Origin: Anaerolineales bacterium
GTDB lineage: Bacteria; Chloroflexota; Anaerolineae; Anaerolineales; UBA11579
Assembly (NCBI GenBank): GCA_019637805.1
Contig: JAHBVB010000001.1
Coordinates: 447,875 to 511,874, forward strand
DNA length: 64,000 bases
Direction: 5' to 3'
Positions 41,207 to 52,497 of this stretch are shown piece after piece (within the stretch, counting starts at the first letter, position 1; each line of letters opens with the position of its first letter). Both the position numbers and the translations under genes were made by a program. The notes under the pieces are model-generated. The model saw nothing but the letters and a program-made list of their open reading frames with translations, was not told the DNA's origin and ran no database searches.

Positions 41207-42605
41207 GATCAGTGGTCGTATCGGCGCAGTCCGGGCCGGCCAAAGGCAAGCGCACGGTGAAGGTGCTGCCGCGATTCACACGGGATTTCACGTCGATCTC
41301 GCCAGAATGATTGCGTACGATCCAGTAAGCGATTGACAAGCCCAGACCGAACCCGGTACCATCCTTGGCCCGCGAGCGGGAACGGTCGGCCCGGTAAAAA
41401 CGCTCAAACACATGCGGCAAATCTTCCGCCGGAATACCAATACCGCTGTCCTTGATCGCCAGGAACGCCTGCCCCTGATTCTTCGACAGATTGACAATTA
41501 CTTTGCCGCCATCCTTGGAATACTTGATCGCATTCGCCAGCAAGTTGAGCACAACCTGCTTCAGCCGATCCCGATCACCACAAACAATGACCTGGTCAAT
41601 CGTGTCGATTTCCAGGCTGACGCGCTCGCCCGCCAGCACATGCGCCTGATTGAAGACCTCCAGCAACAGCGTATCCAGCTCCACTCGGCGCTGATCCAAG
41701 GGCAGCCTGCCGGACTCAGCCTGGGCCAGCAGCAGCAGATCGGCCACCATCCTCGCCAGGCGGTCCACCTCCAGACCCATGCTATGCAGGGCCTGTTCGT
41801 CGTACTCGCCAATGCGGCGCATCAGGTCCAGATTGCCGCGGATCACGGTCAGCGGTGTGCGCAGCTCATGGCCAATATCCGCCAGAAAACGGCGCTGGGT
41901 GGCAAACAATTTCTCCAAGCGGGCCAGGGTGTCATTAAAGGCCACGATCAGCTTGCCGACCTCATCGTCCACAATGCCTTCGGTGGGAATGCGCCGCGAC
42001 AGGTCGTCCGCCCGGGTGATCTGCAATGCCGTCTCGGTCATCTGCGAAAGCGGCTCCAGCGCCCGGCTGCCCGTGACCAGGCCGATCAAGCTGACCAGCA
42101 GGATGGCCAGAGCGCTCAGCACCACCAGGTAGCGCACAATATCGGTGCGCAGCGCATCGATCACGGTCAGCGAGGTGGCCGCCTGCATCACGCCGATCGG
42201 TGTACCGCCGGTGTGCAGCGGCACGCTGAGCACGCGGAAATGCACCCCGCCCAGATCAGCGCTGCTGTATATGGGCAGGCTAGTCTGCATGGCAGAAGGA
42301 TCAAAGGGCGCCCGCAGCGGGCTGTCCGGCTCCACGGCCAGGGTCATACCAACCAGGTTGCCATCCAAGTCCCAAATTTGCACAATCACACTGGAATCGA
42401 GCGAGACGCGCTCGGAGAGCACAAACTGGCCGCGTTCGTCCACGCGGGTCACATCGATCAGATCACGGGCGGTGCGGTCAAGGGTCGCATCCACTTGTCG
42501 CAGTTGCACCACAGACACCAGACCGTAGACGCTTAGCCCAAAAAAGACCAAGACGACGCCCAAGCCTATGGTATAGAAAAGCGTCAGCCGTGAACGAAGC
42601 GACAT
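41160..42605 (-). CDS. Sensor histidine kinase
   Basis: 481 aa. TM1 (about 8-32), an extracytoplasmic sensor domain (33-157), TM2 (158-180), HAMP (about 181-235), HisKA with ADIGHELRTPLTVIRG (His246), then the ATPase with N box NLLANAIKYS, G1 DSGIGIPAEDLPHVFERFYR and G2 TGFGLGLSIAYW. It is the partner of the response regulator 6 nt upstream. Its signal is unknown. The convergent murein hydrolase suggests an envelope connection. Confidence 0.92.
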   Translation of the reverse strand: MSLRSRLTLFYTIGLGVVLVFFGLSVYGLVSVVQLRQVDATLDRTARDLIDVTRVDERGQFVLSERVSLDSSVIVQIWDLDGNLVGMTLAVEPDSPLRAPFDPSAMQTSLPIYSSADLGGVHFRVLSVPLHTGGTPIGVMQAATSLTVIDALRTDIVRYLVVLSALAILLVSLIGLVTGSRALEPLSQMTETALQITRADDLSRRIPTEGIVDDEVGKLIVAFNDTLARLEKLFATQRRFLADIGHELRTPLTVIRGNLDLMRRIGEYDEQALHSMGLEVDRLARMVADLLLLAQAESGRLPLDQRRVELDTLLLEVFNQAHVLAGERVSLEIDTIDQVIVCGDRDRLKQVVLNLLANAIKYSKDGGKVIVNLSKNQGQAFLAIKDSGIGIPAEDLPHVFERFYRADRSRSRAKDGTGFGLGLSIAYWIVRNHSGEIDVKSRVNRGSTFTVRLPLAGPDCADTTTDLSGQPLPVAEPERIG

Positions 42606-42611
42606 GCAGGC

Positions 42612-43289
42612 TTATTCGTCTTCGCGCAGCACATACCCCATACCGCGCACGGTGTGCAGCAGGCGGGGCTCGCTGCCTTCTTCAATCTTCTGGCGCAAAT
42701 AACGAATATAGACCTCAATAATGTTGCTCTCCCCACCGAAATCGTAGCCCCACACCTCGTCATAGATCATCTCACGCGTCAGCACTTGGCGCGGGTTGCG
42801 CATAAACAGCTCCAACAGTTCGTACTCCTTGGCCGTCAGGTCAATCACCCGCTCGCCGCGCTGCGCCCGGCGTGTGCCGGTATCCAGCTCCAAGTCGCCA
42901 AAGGTGTAGGTTTTCTGTTTGGGGGCTTGCGTGCGCCGCAGCAAGGCGCGCACCCGGGCCAGAAGCTCATCCAGATTGAAGGGCTTGACCATGTAGTCAT
43001 CCGCCCCGGCGTCCAGCCCCAGCACCCGGTCGCTGACCGAGTCCTTGGCGGTGAGCATCAAGATCGGCACTTTGCCCATGGTGCGCAAGCGCTTGCACAC
43101 CTCCAAACCATCCATGCCTGGCAGCATCCAGTCCAAGACCACCAAATCGGGGCGGTTGCCGGCAGCCAGTGCCAGACCCTTCTGCCCGTTTTCAGCAGTT
43201 TCGACTTCATAGCCCTCATAACCCAATCCGCGGCGCAGAAAGGCCAAAATTGCTTCGTCATCTTCAATCACTAATATGCGAGTAGGCAT
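42612..43289 (-). CDS. OmpR-family response regulator
   Basis: 225 aa from the ATG at 43289 (the usual [12 protein letters not shown]; earlier in-frame starts give an unlikely extension). Receiver with VIEDD, phosphoacceptor Asp53 ([14 protein letters not shown]) and YMVKPF; winged-helix output domain with [20 protein letters not shown] and [19 protein letters not shown]. First gene of the two-component operon. Confidence 0.92.
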   Translation of the reverse strand: MPTRILVIEDDEAILAFLRRGLGYEGYEVETAENGQKGLALAAGNRPDLVVLDWMLPGMDGLEVCKRLRTMGKVPILMLTAKDSVSDRVLGLDAGADDYMVKPFNLDELLARVRALLRRTQAPKQKTYTFGDLELDTGTRRAQRGERVIDLTAKEYELLELFMRNPRQVLTREMIYDEVWGYDFGGESNIIEVYIRYLRQKIEEGSEPRLLHTVRGMGYVLREDE

Positions 43290-43362
43290 GTGCAGTGTCT
43301 CCAAGTTTCTGGATTTGCTTAATAATAGCGTCAAAGATTAATAATTGCGTGAAATTAACAAC

Positions 43363-43388
43363 AAAGGCCGCCCGGATGGGCGGCCTTT
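43363..43388 (-). terminator. Terminator after rplL
   Basis: AAAGGCCGCCC / GGGCGGCCTTT stem with a 4-nt loop, 18 nt after the rplL stop; the T tract on the minus strand is broken (TTTGTTGTT). Confidence 0.75.
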
Positions 43389-43406
43389 GACAGGGACTGG
43401 TAAAAC

Positions 43407-43784
43407 TTAGGCCAGTTCCACCACAGCGCCAGCAGCTTCCAGCTTCGCCTTGGCGTCGGTGGCCGCTTCCTTGGTGGCGCCTTCCAGCACCTTGGTGTTG
43501 CCGGCTTCCACCTGCTGCTTGGCATCCGCCAAGCCCACATTGGTCAGCTGGCGCAAGACCTTAATGACCTCGATCTTCTTGGGACCTGCGTCCTTGATGA
43601 TCACGTCAAACTCGGTCTTTTCCTCAGCCGGGGCGGCAGCCGCGCCGCCAGCGGGGGCAGCCGCCACAGCCACAGGGGCCGCAGCAGTCACACCCCAAGC
43701 CTCTTCCAGCTTGGACACCAATTCAGCAGCTTCCACAACGGAAAGCTTGCCGAGTTCTTCTACCAATTTATCCAAATCAGCCAT
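43407..43784 (-). CDS. rplL: 50S ribosomal protein L7/L12
   Basis: 125 aa with AAGGAG 6 nt before the ATG. N-terminal dimerisation domain ([20 protein letters not shown]), an Ala/Pro/Gly-rich hinge (about 35-53) and the factor-binding C-terminal domain ([30 protein letters not shown]). It forms the ribosomal stalk with L10. Confidence 0.97.
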   Translation of the reverse strand: MADLDKLVEELGKLSVVEAAELVSKLEEAWGVTAAAPVAVAAAPAGGAAAAPAEEKTEFDVIIKDAGPKKIEVIKVLRQLTNVGLADAKQQVEAGNTKVLEGATKEAATDAKAKLEAAGAVVELA

Positions 43785-43816
43785 TTCTTACTCCTTATAG
43801 GTTCAAAAATTCAAAG

Positions 43817-44344
43817 TTATGCCGATGCAGGTTTGTCTGCATAGGCCTTGACAACCTGAGCCACACGGCGGCCAGGTTCTGCCAGCAAGCGAGCCAACTG
43901 AGTGGCCGGGGTGTTGAGCAGAGCCAGGAACTGGCTGCGCACCACCGGCAGCGAGGGCAGCGTAGCCAAGCGCGTGACCGAATCCTTGGAAAGAAGTTCC
44001 TTACCGAGGAAACCGCCTTTGATCTTGACTGCCTCTTTCTCCTTGGAGAAATCGGCGATCGCTTTGGCCACACCGGGCGCATCACTGAACGCCAGGCCGA
44101 CGGCTGAGCTGCCCGTCAAGAATTCGGCGGGCACATCATAGCCCGCATTCTTGAAAGCCAACTGTCCCAACGTGTTTTTGACCACGTGGAATTCGCCGCC
44201 AGCTTCGCGGACGCGCTTGCGCAGTTCATTGAAGTCTGGCATCGTCAGGCCGGTGTACTCAGTCAAGTACACGGCCTCAGACTTGCTCAGCCAGTCTTCA
44301 TATTCAGCCAGGATGGCTTGCTTCTTGTCTTTCGAAAGCGCCAA
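43817..44344 (-). CDS. rplJ: 50S ribosomal protein L10
   Basis: 175 aa. The start is TTG with GGAGG 7 nt upstream. N-terminal rRNA-binding part with LTMPDFNELRKRVREAGGEF and VVKNTLGQLA, C-terminal helix for L12 dimers. It is also the likely regulator of its own mRNA through the leader hairpin upstream. Confidence 0.96.
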   Translation of the reverse strand: MALSKDKKQAILAEYEDWLSKSEAVYLTEYTGLTMPDFNELRKRVREAGGEFHVVKNTLGQLAFKNAGYDVPAEFLTGSSAVGLAFSDAPGVAKAIADFSKEKEAVKIKGGFLGKELLSKDSVTRLATLPSLPVVRSQFLALLNTPATQLARLLAEPGRRVAQVVKAYADKPASA

Positions 44345-44518
44345 GTCTTTACCTCCTAAACAAAAAGTCTTTGCTCCAGTGACGAAGCAAAGACTTATAA
44401 GCAGGCAAAAGCTGCAAAGTCCTTACCTCGGCAGGGAATTAAGTAGCGTGCTTTACGCTACACCTGCTGTCACTGGCAGGGCGCCCATCTAGGGCGAGCA
44501 AGATTTTACTACATAATC
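44345..44518 (-). promoter_or_regulatory. L10-type leader with attenuator hairpin
   Basis: The 174-nt rplA-rplJ gap ends with the stem AAGTCTTTGC/GCAAAGACTT (44365-44374, 44387-44396) followed on the minus strand by TTTTT (44362-44366), a rho-independent terminator just before the rplJ ribosome-binding site. Upstream pairing segments (CCCTGCCAGTGACAGCAGG, GTAGCGTAAAGCACGCTAC) fit the known L10 leader plan, in which L10-L12 binding favours termination. Confidence 0.75.
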
Positions 44519-45238
44519 CTAAGCGGCAGCGCCGATGTTCTGAGCTTGCAGCGGATCCACACTAATCGCCGGCCCCATGGTGGCGCACAGGGTCAGGCTG
44601 CGAATGTAAGCGCCCTTGGATGAGGCCGGTTTGGCTTTGATGATCGCGTCCAGTAGGGTGGAGAAATTCTCCTGCAGCTTTTCGGGCTCAAAGGACACCT
44701 TGCCAATCGCCACATGCACATTGCCGGTCTTGTCCAAACGGAACTCTACGCGGCCGGCCTTGGCTTGCTCAATGGCGCGGACCAGGTCCTTCTCATTGAC
44801 CACGGTGCCGCCTTTGGGGTTCGGCATCAGGCCGCGCGGGCCGAGTACACGGCCAATGCGGCCTACGGCACCCATCATGTCCGGGGTGGCGATCGCCACG
44901 TCAAAGTCCAGCCAGCCATCGCCGATCTTCTTCAGCGTGGCATCGTCATCGGCCACGCCGTCAGCGCCGGCCTCGCGGGCAGCGCGGGCAGCGTCACCCT
45001 GGGCGAACACCAAGACACGCACGTCTTTGCCCAAGCCGTGCGGCAGAACCACCACATCGCGCACTTGCTGGTCAGCATGGCGCGGGTCCACACCCAGGCG
45101 GATGTGCACTTCCACGCTGGCGTCGAACTTGGTGTAGGAGGTTTCCCTCACCAAGGAAAGCGCTTCCTGCGGGGAATACTGGCGGCCGTGTTCGACCTTG
45201 GATGCTGCTTCTTTGTACTTCTTGCCTCGTTTAGCCAT
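44519..45238 (-). CDS. rplA: 50S ribosomal protein L1
   Basis: 239 aa with AAGGAG 6 nt before ATG. Family sequences: [36 protein letters not shown] and [17 protein letters not shown]. Binds 23S rRNA at the L1 stalk. Confidence 0.97.
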   Translation of the reverse strand: MAKRGKKYKEAASKVEHGRQYSPQEALSLVRETSYTKFDASVEVHIRLGVDPRHADQQVRDVVVLPHGLGKDVRVLVFAQGDAARAAREAGADGVADDDATLKKIGDGWLDFDVAIATPDMMGAVGRIGRVLGPRGLMPNPKGGTVVNEKDLVRAIEQAKAGRVEFRLDKTGNVHVAIGKVSFEPEKLQENFSTLLDAIIKAKPASSKGAYIRSLTLCATMGPAISVDPLQAQNIGAAA

Positions 45239-45296
45239 TCTTGCTCCTTTGTGGTCTGCCGACGAAACCCGTCAACTTGGCGAGCCGCTCAATGGC

Positions 45297-45337
45297 AGTC
45301 AAAACCTTTGGCTTTGACTCGCGGTGCGAAGCACCGC
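45297..45337 (-). other. Intergenic hairpins between rplK and rplA
   Basis: GCGGTGC-GAA-GCACCGC (45321-45337) and AGTCAAA/TTTGACT (45297-45303, 45313-45319) in the 124-nt gap. They may be mRNA processing or L1-binding structures; no T run follows. Confidence 0.4.
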
Positions 45338-45362
45338 AGCTCTCCCACGTATTTATGTGTAG

Positions 45363-45788
45363 TTAGTCGCGTACGGTGATGCCCATGTTGCGGGCGGTGC
45401 CTTCGATCTGCTTCATCGCGGCTTCAATATCGTTGGCGTTCAAGTCCACCATCTTGACTTCGGCGATCTCACGCACTTGGGCGCGCGTCACCTCGCCAAC
45501 CTTCTGGCGGTTGGGCTCACCAGAACCCTTGGCCGCGCCAGCGGCTTTGGCCAACAGCACCGAAGCGGGCGGGGTCTTGAGGATGAAGGTGAACGAGCCA
45601 TCGGTGTAGATGGTGACCTGAGCGGGGATCACATCGCCCATACGGTTGGCCGTACGCGCGTTGTATTCCTTACAAAAACCCATCAGGTTGATGCCGTGGC
45701 CGGCCAGAGCCGGACCAATCGGCGGTGCGGGGCTGGCTTTGCCGGCCTCAATGCGCACGGTAACTACTGCTTTTAACTTCTTTGCCAT
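45363..45788 (-). CDS. rplK: 50S ribosomal protein L11
   Basis: 141 aa, full length. [21 protein letters not shown] is the N-terminal domain signature; the C-terminal RNA-binding domain ends [10 protein letters not shown]. Part of the GTPase-associated centre. Confidence 0.97.
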   Translation of the reverse strand: MAKKLKAVVTVRIEAGKASPAPPIGPALAGHGINLMGFCKEYNARTANRMGDVIPAQVTIYTDGSFTFILKTPPASVLLAKAAGAAKGSGEPNRQKVGEVTRAQVREIAEVKMVDLNANDIEAAMKQIEGTARNMGITVRD

Positions 45789-45851
45789 TTTCTCTCCTTG
45801 GCGGTATTAGCGGCGCGCAGCCCTGAGCTGTGCAAGCCTCCCGCCTGATTG

Positions 45852-46565
45852 CTACGCTTTCTCGACCTGCAAAAAGTCCAGTTCAACCGGCGTTTCACGA
45901 CCGAAGAAATTCACCATTACGCGCACCTTGGCGCGCTCCATGTCGATCTCCGAGACTGTGCCGCGGAAATCGTTGAAAGGGCCATCCACAATGCGTACAC
46001 GTTCGCCCTGGCGGAAAGTGACCTTGATGCGCGGCGCTTCAGCTTCCATGCGCTTGACGATCTGAGCCACTTCTTCCGGACGCAGGGGCAGGGGCGTGTT
46101 GCCCTGGCCCACAAAGCTGGTCACGCCGGGGGTGTTGCGCACCACGTACCAAGACTCTTCGGTCATGACCATATTCACCAGGATGTACCCAGGGAACACG
46201 CGGCGCTCTACCGTGCGGCGCTTGCCTTCTTTGACTTCGATTTCCTCTTCGGTGGGCACCACCACATCAAAGATCATGTCTTTCATGCCCATCGACTCAA
46301 TGCGCTGTTCCAGGTTGTGGCGCACTTTATTCTCGTAACCCGAGTAGCAGTGCACCACATACCAAGCGCGGTCATCGCCTTCGGCGTCAGCCGCGGGCGC
46401 CGTGGCTGCAGGCGCGTCTTCGTCTTCGGCAGCCGGCTCCTGAGCGGAAACCTCGCCAATAGCAATCGTTTCAGCTTCAGGAGGTGTTTCTTCTGCAGGC
46501 GCGGCCAAGTCGGCCTCTTGGCCGTCTTGTTCCTCTGCTACGAAGTCCTTCTCGTCCTCAACCAT
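45852..46565 (-). CDS. nusG: Transcription elongation/antitermination factor NusG
   Basis: 237 aa. It carries an acidic Ala/Glu-rich N-terminal extension of about 60 residues before the NGN domain (WYVVHCYSGYENKVRHNLEQ, VFPGYILVNM, TPGVTSFVG); the KOW domain is GERVRIVDGPFNDFRGTV. It binds RNA polymerase and couples it to the ribosome or Rho. The extension is longer than in Escherichia coli NusG and may be disordered. Confidence 0.96.
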   Translation of the reverse strand: MVEDEKDFVAEEQDGQEADLAAPAEETPPEAETIAIGEVSAQEPAAEDEDAPAATAPAADAEGDDRAWYVVHCYSGYENKVRHNLEQRIESMGMKDMIFDVVVPTEEEIEVKEGKRRTVERRVFPGYILVNMVMTEESWYVVRNTPGVTSFVGQGNTPLPLRPEEVAQIVKRMEAEAPRIKVTFRQGERVRIVDGPFNDFRGTVSEIDMERAKVRVMVNFFGRETPVELDFLQVEKA

Positions 46566-46583
46566 GCAAACTCACCAACTATT

Positions 46584-46796
46584 CTATCGCCCCAGCAACA
46601 CAACAAACAGACGTTCAAACAAGAAGTCCAGGCTGCCCAAAATGGCGCCTGCCACCAGCATGACTATCAACACCACAATGGTCAGGTGAACGGCCTGCTC
46701 ACGCGTCGGCCACGAGACCCGGCGAAGTTCGGTCACCGTCTCACGCGCCCAGCGCTGCAGGGCATTGGGTTCTCGCTTTACTGATTTGAGGCTCAT
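46584..46796 (-). CDS. secE: Preprotein translocase subunit SecE
   Basis: 70 aa from the ATG at 46796, with AAGGTG 5 nt upstream; a GTG two codons earlier is less likely. Amphipathic helix with TVTELRRVSWPTREQ and one membrane helix (about 38-60). Essential part of SecYEG. Confidence 0.93.
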   Translation of the reverse strand: MSLKSVKREPNALQRWARETVTELRRVSWPTREQAVHLTIVVLIVMLVAGAILGSLDFLFERLFVVLLGR

Positions 46797-46874
46797 ATGC
46801 ACACCTTATTCTGTGGGCAAAGCCGCTGTACAGCGGCTTTGCTTCAGTTTCTGTTTGATTGTCGGCAATTTAGG

Positions 46875-46947
46875 CAGGCGAGGCAGGAATCGAACCCGCA
46901 ACCCCCGGTTTTGGAGACCGGTGCTCTGCCAATTGAGCTACTCGCCT
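46875..46947 (-). tRNA. tRNA-Trp (anticodon CCA)
   Basis: 73 nt. Acceptor AGGCGAG/CTCGCCT, anticodon stem CCGGT with loop CTCCAAA, T arm GCGGG-TTCGATT-CCTGC. No encoded CCA. Confidence 0.95.
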
Positions 46948-46975
46948 ATGTATTGCCAACCACTGGGACGCAGGG

Positions 46976-47143
46976 TTACTTCGTCTCGCGGTGCAACCGG
47001 TGAACACGGCAGCGCGGGCAGAACTTCTTCATTTCCAAGCGGTTCTGGTCGTTGCGCCGGCTTTTCTCGGAAGTGTAGTTGCGCTCATGGCACTCCGTAC
47101 ACTCCAAAGTGATCACCACTCGTATACCTTTTTTTCCAGCCAT
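46976..47143 (-). CDS. rpmG: 50S ribosomal protein L33
   Basis: 55 aa ([18 protein letters not shown]...). Two Cys pairs, CTEC and CPRC, make this the zinc-binding form. [16 protein letters not shown] is the family signature. Lies between tuf and tRNA-Trp, as in many bacteria. Confidence 0.95.
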   Translation of the reverse strand: MAGKKGIRVVITLECTECHERNYTSEKSRRNDQNRLEMKKFCPRCRVHRLHRETK

Positions 47144-47170
47144 CTCTACGTCCTAGCTTACTGCCTGGTC

Positions 47171-48373
<1,203 letters not shown>

Positions 48374-48421
48374 AATTGCCTTCTCCTTCAAATTTTGCGT
48401 AATTCGTTTTTCTGGCTACAG

Positions 48422-48493
48422 AGCCCTCAATGGGATTTGAACCCATGACCTCATTCTTACCAAGAATGCGCTCTACCCCTGAGCTATGAGGGC
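48422..48493 (-). tRNA. tRNA-Thr (anticodon GGT)
   Basis: 72 nt. Acceptor GCCCTCA/TGAGGGC, anticodon loop TTGGTAA, T arm ATGGG-TTCAAAT-CCCAT. Confidence 0.95.
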
Positions 48494-48588
48494 TAACAAT
48501 TGCTTGCGGCAATTGTTTTGCCTTGCGTGTTCCAGCGGCCGCTTCGCGGCTCACACGGTTGTTCGCGCCGCCTTCTCAGGCAGGCTTG

Positions 48589-48670
48589 TGGGCAGGGAGG
48601 GATTCGAACCCCCGAAGGCGATGCCATCTGATTTACAGTCAGACCCCGTTGTCCACTTGGGTACCTGCCC
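48589..48670 (-). tRNA. tRNA-Tyr (anticodon GTA)
   Basis: 82 nt with long variable arm. Acceptor GGGCAGG/CCTGCCC, anticodon stem TCTGA with loop CTGTAAA. Confidence 0.95.
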
Positions 48671-48699
48671 CAGCCGCAACGCGGTTGGCCGCGTGCGGA

Positions 48700-48771
48700 A
48701 GCCGACGATGGGAATCGAACCCATAACCTACCGCTTACAAGGCGGTTGCTCTGCCGTTGAGCTACGTCGGC
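48700..48771 (-). tRNA. tRNA-Thr (anticodon TGT)
   Basis: 72 nt. Acceptor GCCGACG/CGTCGGC, anticodon loop CTTGTAA, T arm ATGGG-TTCGATT-CCCAT. First gene of the tRNA-tuf transcript. Confidence 0.95.
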
Positions 48772-48810
48772 GTATTCACATGTTAAAGAAGCCCGCACAA
48801 GGCGCGCCGC

Positions 48811-48839
48811 ATTATACCAAGCCAGCCTTAGGCTTTCAA
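48811..48839 (-). promoter_or_regulatory. Promoter of the tRNA-tuf-secE-nusG-rpl run
   Basis: Minus strand TTGAAA (48834-48839), 17-nt spacer, TATAAT (48811-48816); a near-consensus promoter as expected for stable RNA and translation genes. The first tRNA starts 39 nt downstream. Confidence 0.85.
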
Positions 48840-48892
48840 GGCAACTGGGCGAAGGCGAAGTGTATCCGCGGACAGGTAGGGAGTCAATAGAC

Positions 48893-49630
48893 TCAGGAAA
48901 AGTTACGCGCTTGCCAAGCCATATATAGTGCCACAGAGCCGGCCACAGCCGCATTTAGCGACTCGATTTGGCCTTTCATCGGCAGGCTCAGCAAGCCATC
49001 ACAGGATTCACGCACCAGGCGGCGCAAGCCCTCACCCTCACTGCCCACCACCAGGGCAATGGCGCCATCCAAACGCAGCCGGCCGAGCGGTTGGGCGCCG
49101 GGGCCGCCCTCCAGACCGATGACCCACACGTTCTCGCGTTTAAGTTCCTCGATCACCTGGGCCAGGTTGGCCTGCACCACCAGCAAGTGCTCGCTGGCGC
49201 CCGAGGAAGAGTTGACCACGGCCGGGGTGATGCTGGCGGTGCGCCGCTGCGGCAGCACGACTCCATGCACTCCGACCGCCTCTGCAGAGCGCAGCAACGT
49301 ACCCAGGTTTTGCGGGTCTTGCAAAGAATCAAGGATCAAAAAGAAAGGGGGCTCGCCGGAAGATTTGGCCTTGGCCAGCAGCTCCCCCAAATGACTGTAG
49401 CGGAATTCATCAGCTTGCAGTGCCAGGCCCTGATGGTTGTCACCCAAGCCGTCCAGCTCATTGCGGCGCACTTGCTCGACGGGCACTTTGAGCTTTTGGG
49501 CCAGGTCTAGCGCGGCCTGCAAGACTGCACTGGTCTGTAAGCCTTGGGCCAGCTTCAAGCGATGGACTTTGCGACGGCCGGCCCGCAGGGTTTCATAGAC
49601 TGCATGACGGCCATAGATCCATTCTTTCAA
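48893..49630 (-). CDS. rlmB: 23S rRNA 2'-O-methyltransferase RlmB
   Basis: 245 aa, TTG start. WIYGRHAVYETL is the RlmB N-terminus (substrate-binding domain, about 1-75). SPOUT motifs are DSLQDPQNLGTLLRSAEAVG, ALVVGSEGEGLR and LPMKGQIESLNAAVAGSVAL. It should methylate G2251 (E. coli numbering) of 23S rRNA. Starts 2 nt after cysS, as in many genomes. Confidence 0.92.
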   Translation of the reverse strand: MKEWIYGRHAVYETLRAGRRKVHRLKLAQGLQTSAVLQAALDLAQKLKVPVEQVRRNELDGLGDNHQGLALQADEFRYSHLGELLAKAKSSGEPPFFLILDSLQDPQNLGTLLRSAEAVGVHGVVLPQRRTASITPAVVNSSSGASEHLLVVQANLAQVIEELKRENVWVIGLEGGPGAQPLGRLRLDGAIALVVGSEGEGLRRLVRESCDGLLSLPMKGQIESLNAAVAGSVALYMAWQARNFS

Positions 49631-49632
49631 GT

Positions 49633-51120
49633 TTAGCCCCAGCGCCAGGAACTGCCGCCGGCGCTGTCTTCGACCAGGATGCCTTGCTCAGCCAGGCGGT
49701 CGCGGATCTTGTCCGAAAGCGCCCACAGCTTTTGGGCGCGGATCGCCTTGCGCAGCTCCAGCAATGTATCCATCAGAGCTGCACCGTTCTCTGCCGAGCG
49801 GGCGGCCTCCAGTAGGTCTGCCTGGCCCTCCAGCTCGGCAGCGATCTCATCGATCAGGCCATGCAGTGGGGCGACATCCGGCTGGCGCTCTACCGCTTTG
49901 AGACGCAGGCCCAGCACGCCGGAGAGCTCCAGGAGGACGTTCTGGGCTGCGGCCAGCTGGGCATCCGTAGCGCCGGCATCCCGCGCCTGGTTGATCTGGC
50001 GCACCAGCTCAAACATGACCGCCAAAGCCGCCGCGCTATTGAAGTCGTCATCCATCGCCTCAACGAAGGCCGGCGGAGCGGCTTCAGCACGGGCGTTCAG
50101 CGCCTCTATCGCCTCGGGGCTGGCGCCGCTGACACCCGGCAGGGCCGGACGCAGGCCGCTGCGCAAGCGGTCCAGGCCGCGCTCGGCTTGCTCCACGATC
50201 TCGGTGCTGTAAGTCAGCGGGTGGCGATAGCTGGTGTTCAGCACCATCATGCGCAGCGCATCCGCCGAGTGTGCATCCAAAAATTGCTGAATAGTGATCA
50301 GGTTGCCCAGCGACTTGGACATCTTCTCGCCCGAGAGCTGCATCATCCCATTGTGCATCCACACCTGGGCAAATGGCTTGCCGCTCAGGCTCTCGCTCTG
50401 GGCAATTTCGTTCTCATGATGGGGGAAGATCAGGTCATTGCCGCCGCCATGAATATCGATCTGCTCGCCCAAATGATGGAAGACCATGGCGGAGCACTCG
50501 ATGTGCCAGCCGGGGCGGCCCGGCCCCCAGGGGCTGTCCCAGGCGGGTTCGCCCGGCTTGGCCGTCTTCCACACAGCGAAGTCCATGGGGTGTTCTTTGC
50601 GCTCATCGACATCGATGCGCGCTCCGGCGTTCATGTCCTCCAACCGGCGGCCGGAGAGCTTGCCATAATCCTCGTCTCGTTCAACCCGGTAGTAGACATC
50701 GCCGCCGGCCTCATAGGCCGCGCCCCCCGCCACCATGCCAGAAACCATATCGATGATGTAATCGATCTCCTGTGTGGCGCGCGGGTAGATCGTGGCAGGC
50801 AAGACATTCAATTCTCTGAGGTGCTTGGCGTATTCCTCAATGTAGCGTTCGGCCACGCTCAGCGAATCGCTGCCCTCGCTGTTGGCCTTTTGGATGATCT
50901 TGTCATCCACATCCGTGTAGTTCATGGCGTGCCGCACCTTATAACCGCGGTATTCCAAATAGCGCCGCACGACGTCAAAGATCAAAGATGACATGGCGTG
51001 CCCGATGTGCGCCGATGCGTACACGGTGGGGCCGCAGACATACATGGAGACTTCCCCAGGCACCAGCGGCTTGAATTCGTCGGTGCTGCGGGTGAGGGTG
51101 TTGTAGATACGCAATGCCAT
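49633..51120 (-). CDS. cysS: Cysteinyl-tRNA synthetase
   Basis: 495 aa class-I synthetase. Zinc and HIGH region [16 protein letters not shown], further zinc ligands in WHIECSAMV and [13 protein letters not shown] loop [10 protein letters not shown] and a C-terminal DALR/anticodon region. Middle gene of the yacL-like, cysS, rlmB operon. Confidence 0.97.
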   Translation of the reverse strand: MALRIYNTLTRSTDEFKPLVPGEVSMYVCGPTVYASAHIGHAMSSLIFDVVRRYLEYRGYKVRHAMNYTDVDDKIIQKANSEGSDSLSVAERYIEEYAKHLRELNVLPATIYPRATQEIDYIIDMVSGMVAGGAAYEAGGDVYYRVERDEDYGKLSGRRLEDMNAGARIDVDERKEHPMDFAVWKTAKPGEPAWDSPWGPGRPGWHIECSAMVFHHLGEQIDIHGGGNDLIFPHHENEIAQSESLSGKPFAQVWMHNGMMQLSGEKMSKSLGNLITIQQFLDAHSADALRMMVLNTSYRHPLTYSTEIVEQAERGLDRLRSGLRPALPGVSGASPEAIEALNARAEAAPPAFVEAMDDDFNSAAALAVMFELVRQINQARDAGATDAQLAAAQNVLLELSGVLGLRLKAVERQPDVAPLHGLIDEIAAELEGQADLLEAARSAENGAALMDTLLELRKAIRAQKLWALSDKIRDRLAEQGILVEDSAGGSSWRWG

Positions 51121-51128
51121 TGAGCTGC

Positions 51129-52235
51129 CTAACGTTTGCGTCCGCCGTTGCGGGTCGGACGTGGGGAATTTTTGGGTTTTTCTTCGGGCTTGGCAAAGAC
51201 CATGCGCCCGGCTGCCGTCTGCAGCACCTTGGTCACCGAAGTGCGCACTTCTGCCCCCATAAAGTCCACCCCATCTTGCACCACGACCATGGTGCCGTCT
51301 TCGAGGTAACCGACGCCCTGGCGGTGCTCCCGCCCTTCCTGGATCACGCGCACGGTGAGTTCCTCGCCCGGCAAAAAGACCGATTTGACCGCGTTGGCCA
51401 GGTCATTGATGTTCAAGATCAGCACACCTTGCAGGTCGGCCACGCGGTTCAGGTTGAAATCGTTGGTCAGGATCGGCGCATGCATTTGGCGGGCCAGAAC
51501 CACCAGCTTGTCATCCACCTCACGCATGCCTTCCACATCAATATCGCTGATCTGCACAGTGATATGCGGGTCCTTTTGCAGGGCCGCCAGCACTTCCAGG
51601 CCGCGACGGCCGCGCTGGCGGCGCAGCTTATCGGACGAATCGGCGATGTGCTGCAGTTCGTTCAGAACAAAACGCGGGATGAGCAAGGTGCCTGAAAGGA
51701 AGCCGGTACGCGCAATATCGGTGATGCGGCCATCAATGATCACGCTGGTGTCAGTCAGGATGGTGCGGCCGGCCGCCGGGGTGGCCTTGCTGCGGCCTTC
51801 GGCTGCGGCGCGGTTGCCGAAATTGCTGAAGATCGAAAATATCTCACCCTGGCGGTTGACGCTGGTCACCACACCCAGGTAGCTGAGAGCCACGGCAACC
51901 ACGATCGGCAAAATTTGGCTGAGGGGCTGGGGCAGCAGGGACAGCGGCACAGCCAGCAAGCCCGAGACGATCAAGCCCAAGATCAGGCCCAGCAACCCGG
52001 CCATCAGCGAGCGCAGGGAAAGCTGGGAAAGAAACGTATAGGTGGCGCGCAGCGGGCGTAAAGCCAACCAGGGGGTCAGCAGCAGACCCACCAGGGCGCC
52101 CAGGGCGCTACCGGCTTGTGACCAAAGGGTGATGTCTTGTGAACCGACCAATGGGGCCAGGGCGCCCCCCAGATACCAGCCGGCAATGCCGAAAACCAGC
52201 ATGCCGACCAAGCGCGAGAAAAACGCAATGCTCAT
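51129..52235 (-). CDS. PIN/TRAM-domain membrane protein (YacL-type)
   Basis: 368 aa. Four N-terminal membrane helices (about 8-28, 38-58, 75-105, 108-128) are followed by a PIN nuclease domain with acidic residues in [23 protein letters not shown] and [10 protein letters not shown], then a TRAM RNA-binding domain ([20 protein letters not shown]) and a basic tail. Probable membrane-tethered RNase. First gene of its operon. Confidence 0.9.
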   Translation of the reverse strand: MSIAFFSRLVGMLVFGIAGWYLGGALAPLVGSQDITLWSQAGSALGALVGLLLTPWLALRPLRATYTFLSQLSLRSLMAGLLGLILGLIVSGLLAVPLSLLPQPLSQILPIVVAVALSYLGVVTSVNRQGEIFSIFSNFGNRAAAEGRSKATPAAGRTILTDTSVIIDGRITDIARTGFLSGTLLIPRFVLNELQHIADSSDKLRRQRGRRGLEVLAALQKDPHITVQISDIDVEGMREVDDKLVVLARQMHAPILTNDFNLNRVADLQGVLILNINDLANAVKSVFLPGEELTVRVIQEGREHRQGVGYLEDGTMVVVQDGVDFMGAEVRTSVTKVLQTAAGRMVFAKPEEKPKNSPRPTRNGGRKR

Positions 52236-52412
52236 TCATCTCCTAGTCTCTCACGCCCGCAATAGCGAAAAGCGCAGTCCCCTGCGCCAACCCTGTGTCT
52301 TTTAGATCATGAACCAGTTTGCTGGCAATGTCACTTCGCCAAAATAAGTCCGTGCTAACCCAAGGGTTAAGCGTGAGTCAAATAAGTGCAATAAACTGCA
52401 AGAACTGCGGCT

Positions 52413-52441
52413 ATCTTAGCATGTGGGCCAAGCAGCGTCAA
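52413..52441 (-). promoter_or_regulatory. Promoter of the yacL-like/cysS/rlmB operon
   Basis: Minus strand TTGACG (52436-52441), 17-nt spacer, TAAGAT (52413-52418), implying a leader of about 170 nt. The gap 52236-52497 also holds the palindrome TAACCCAAGGGTTA (52356-52369), inside that leader. A weak TACGAT box before 52498 may serve the thioredoxin gene. Confidence 0.6.
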
Positions 52442-52497
52442 TCAAAAGCGGATTTTAAATATGGTTAAAACAAACATCTGGTACGATTCATCAATCC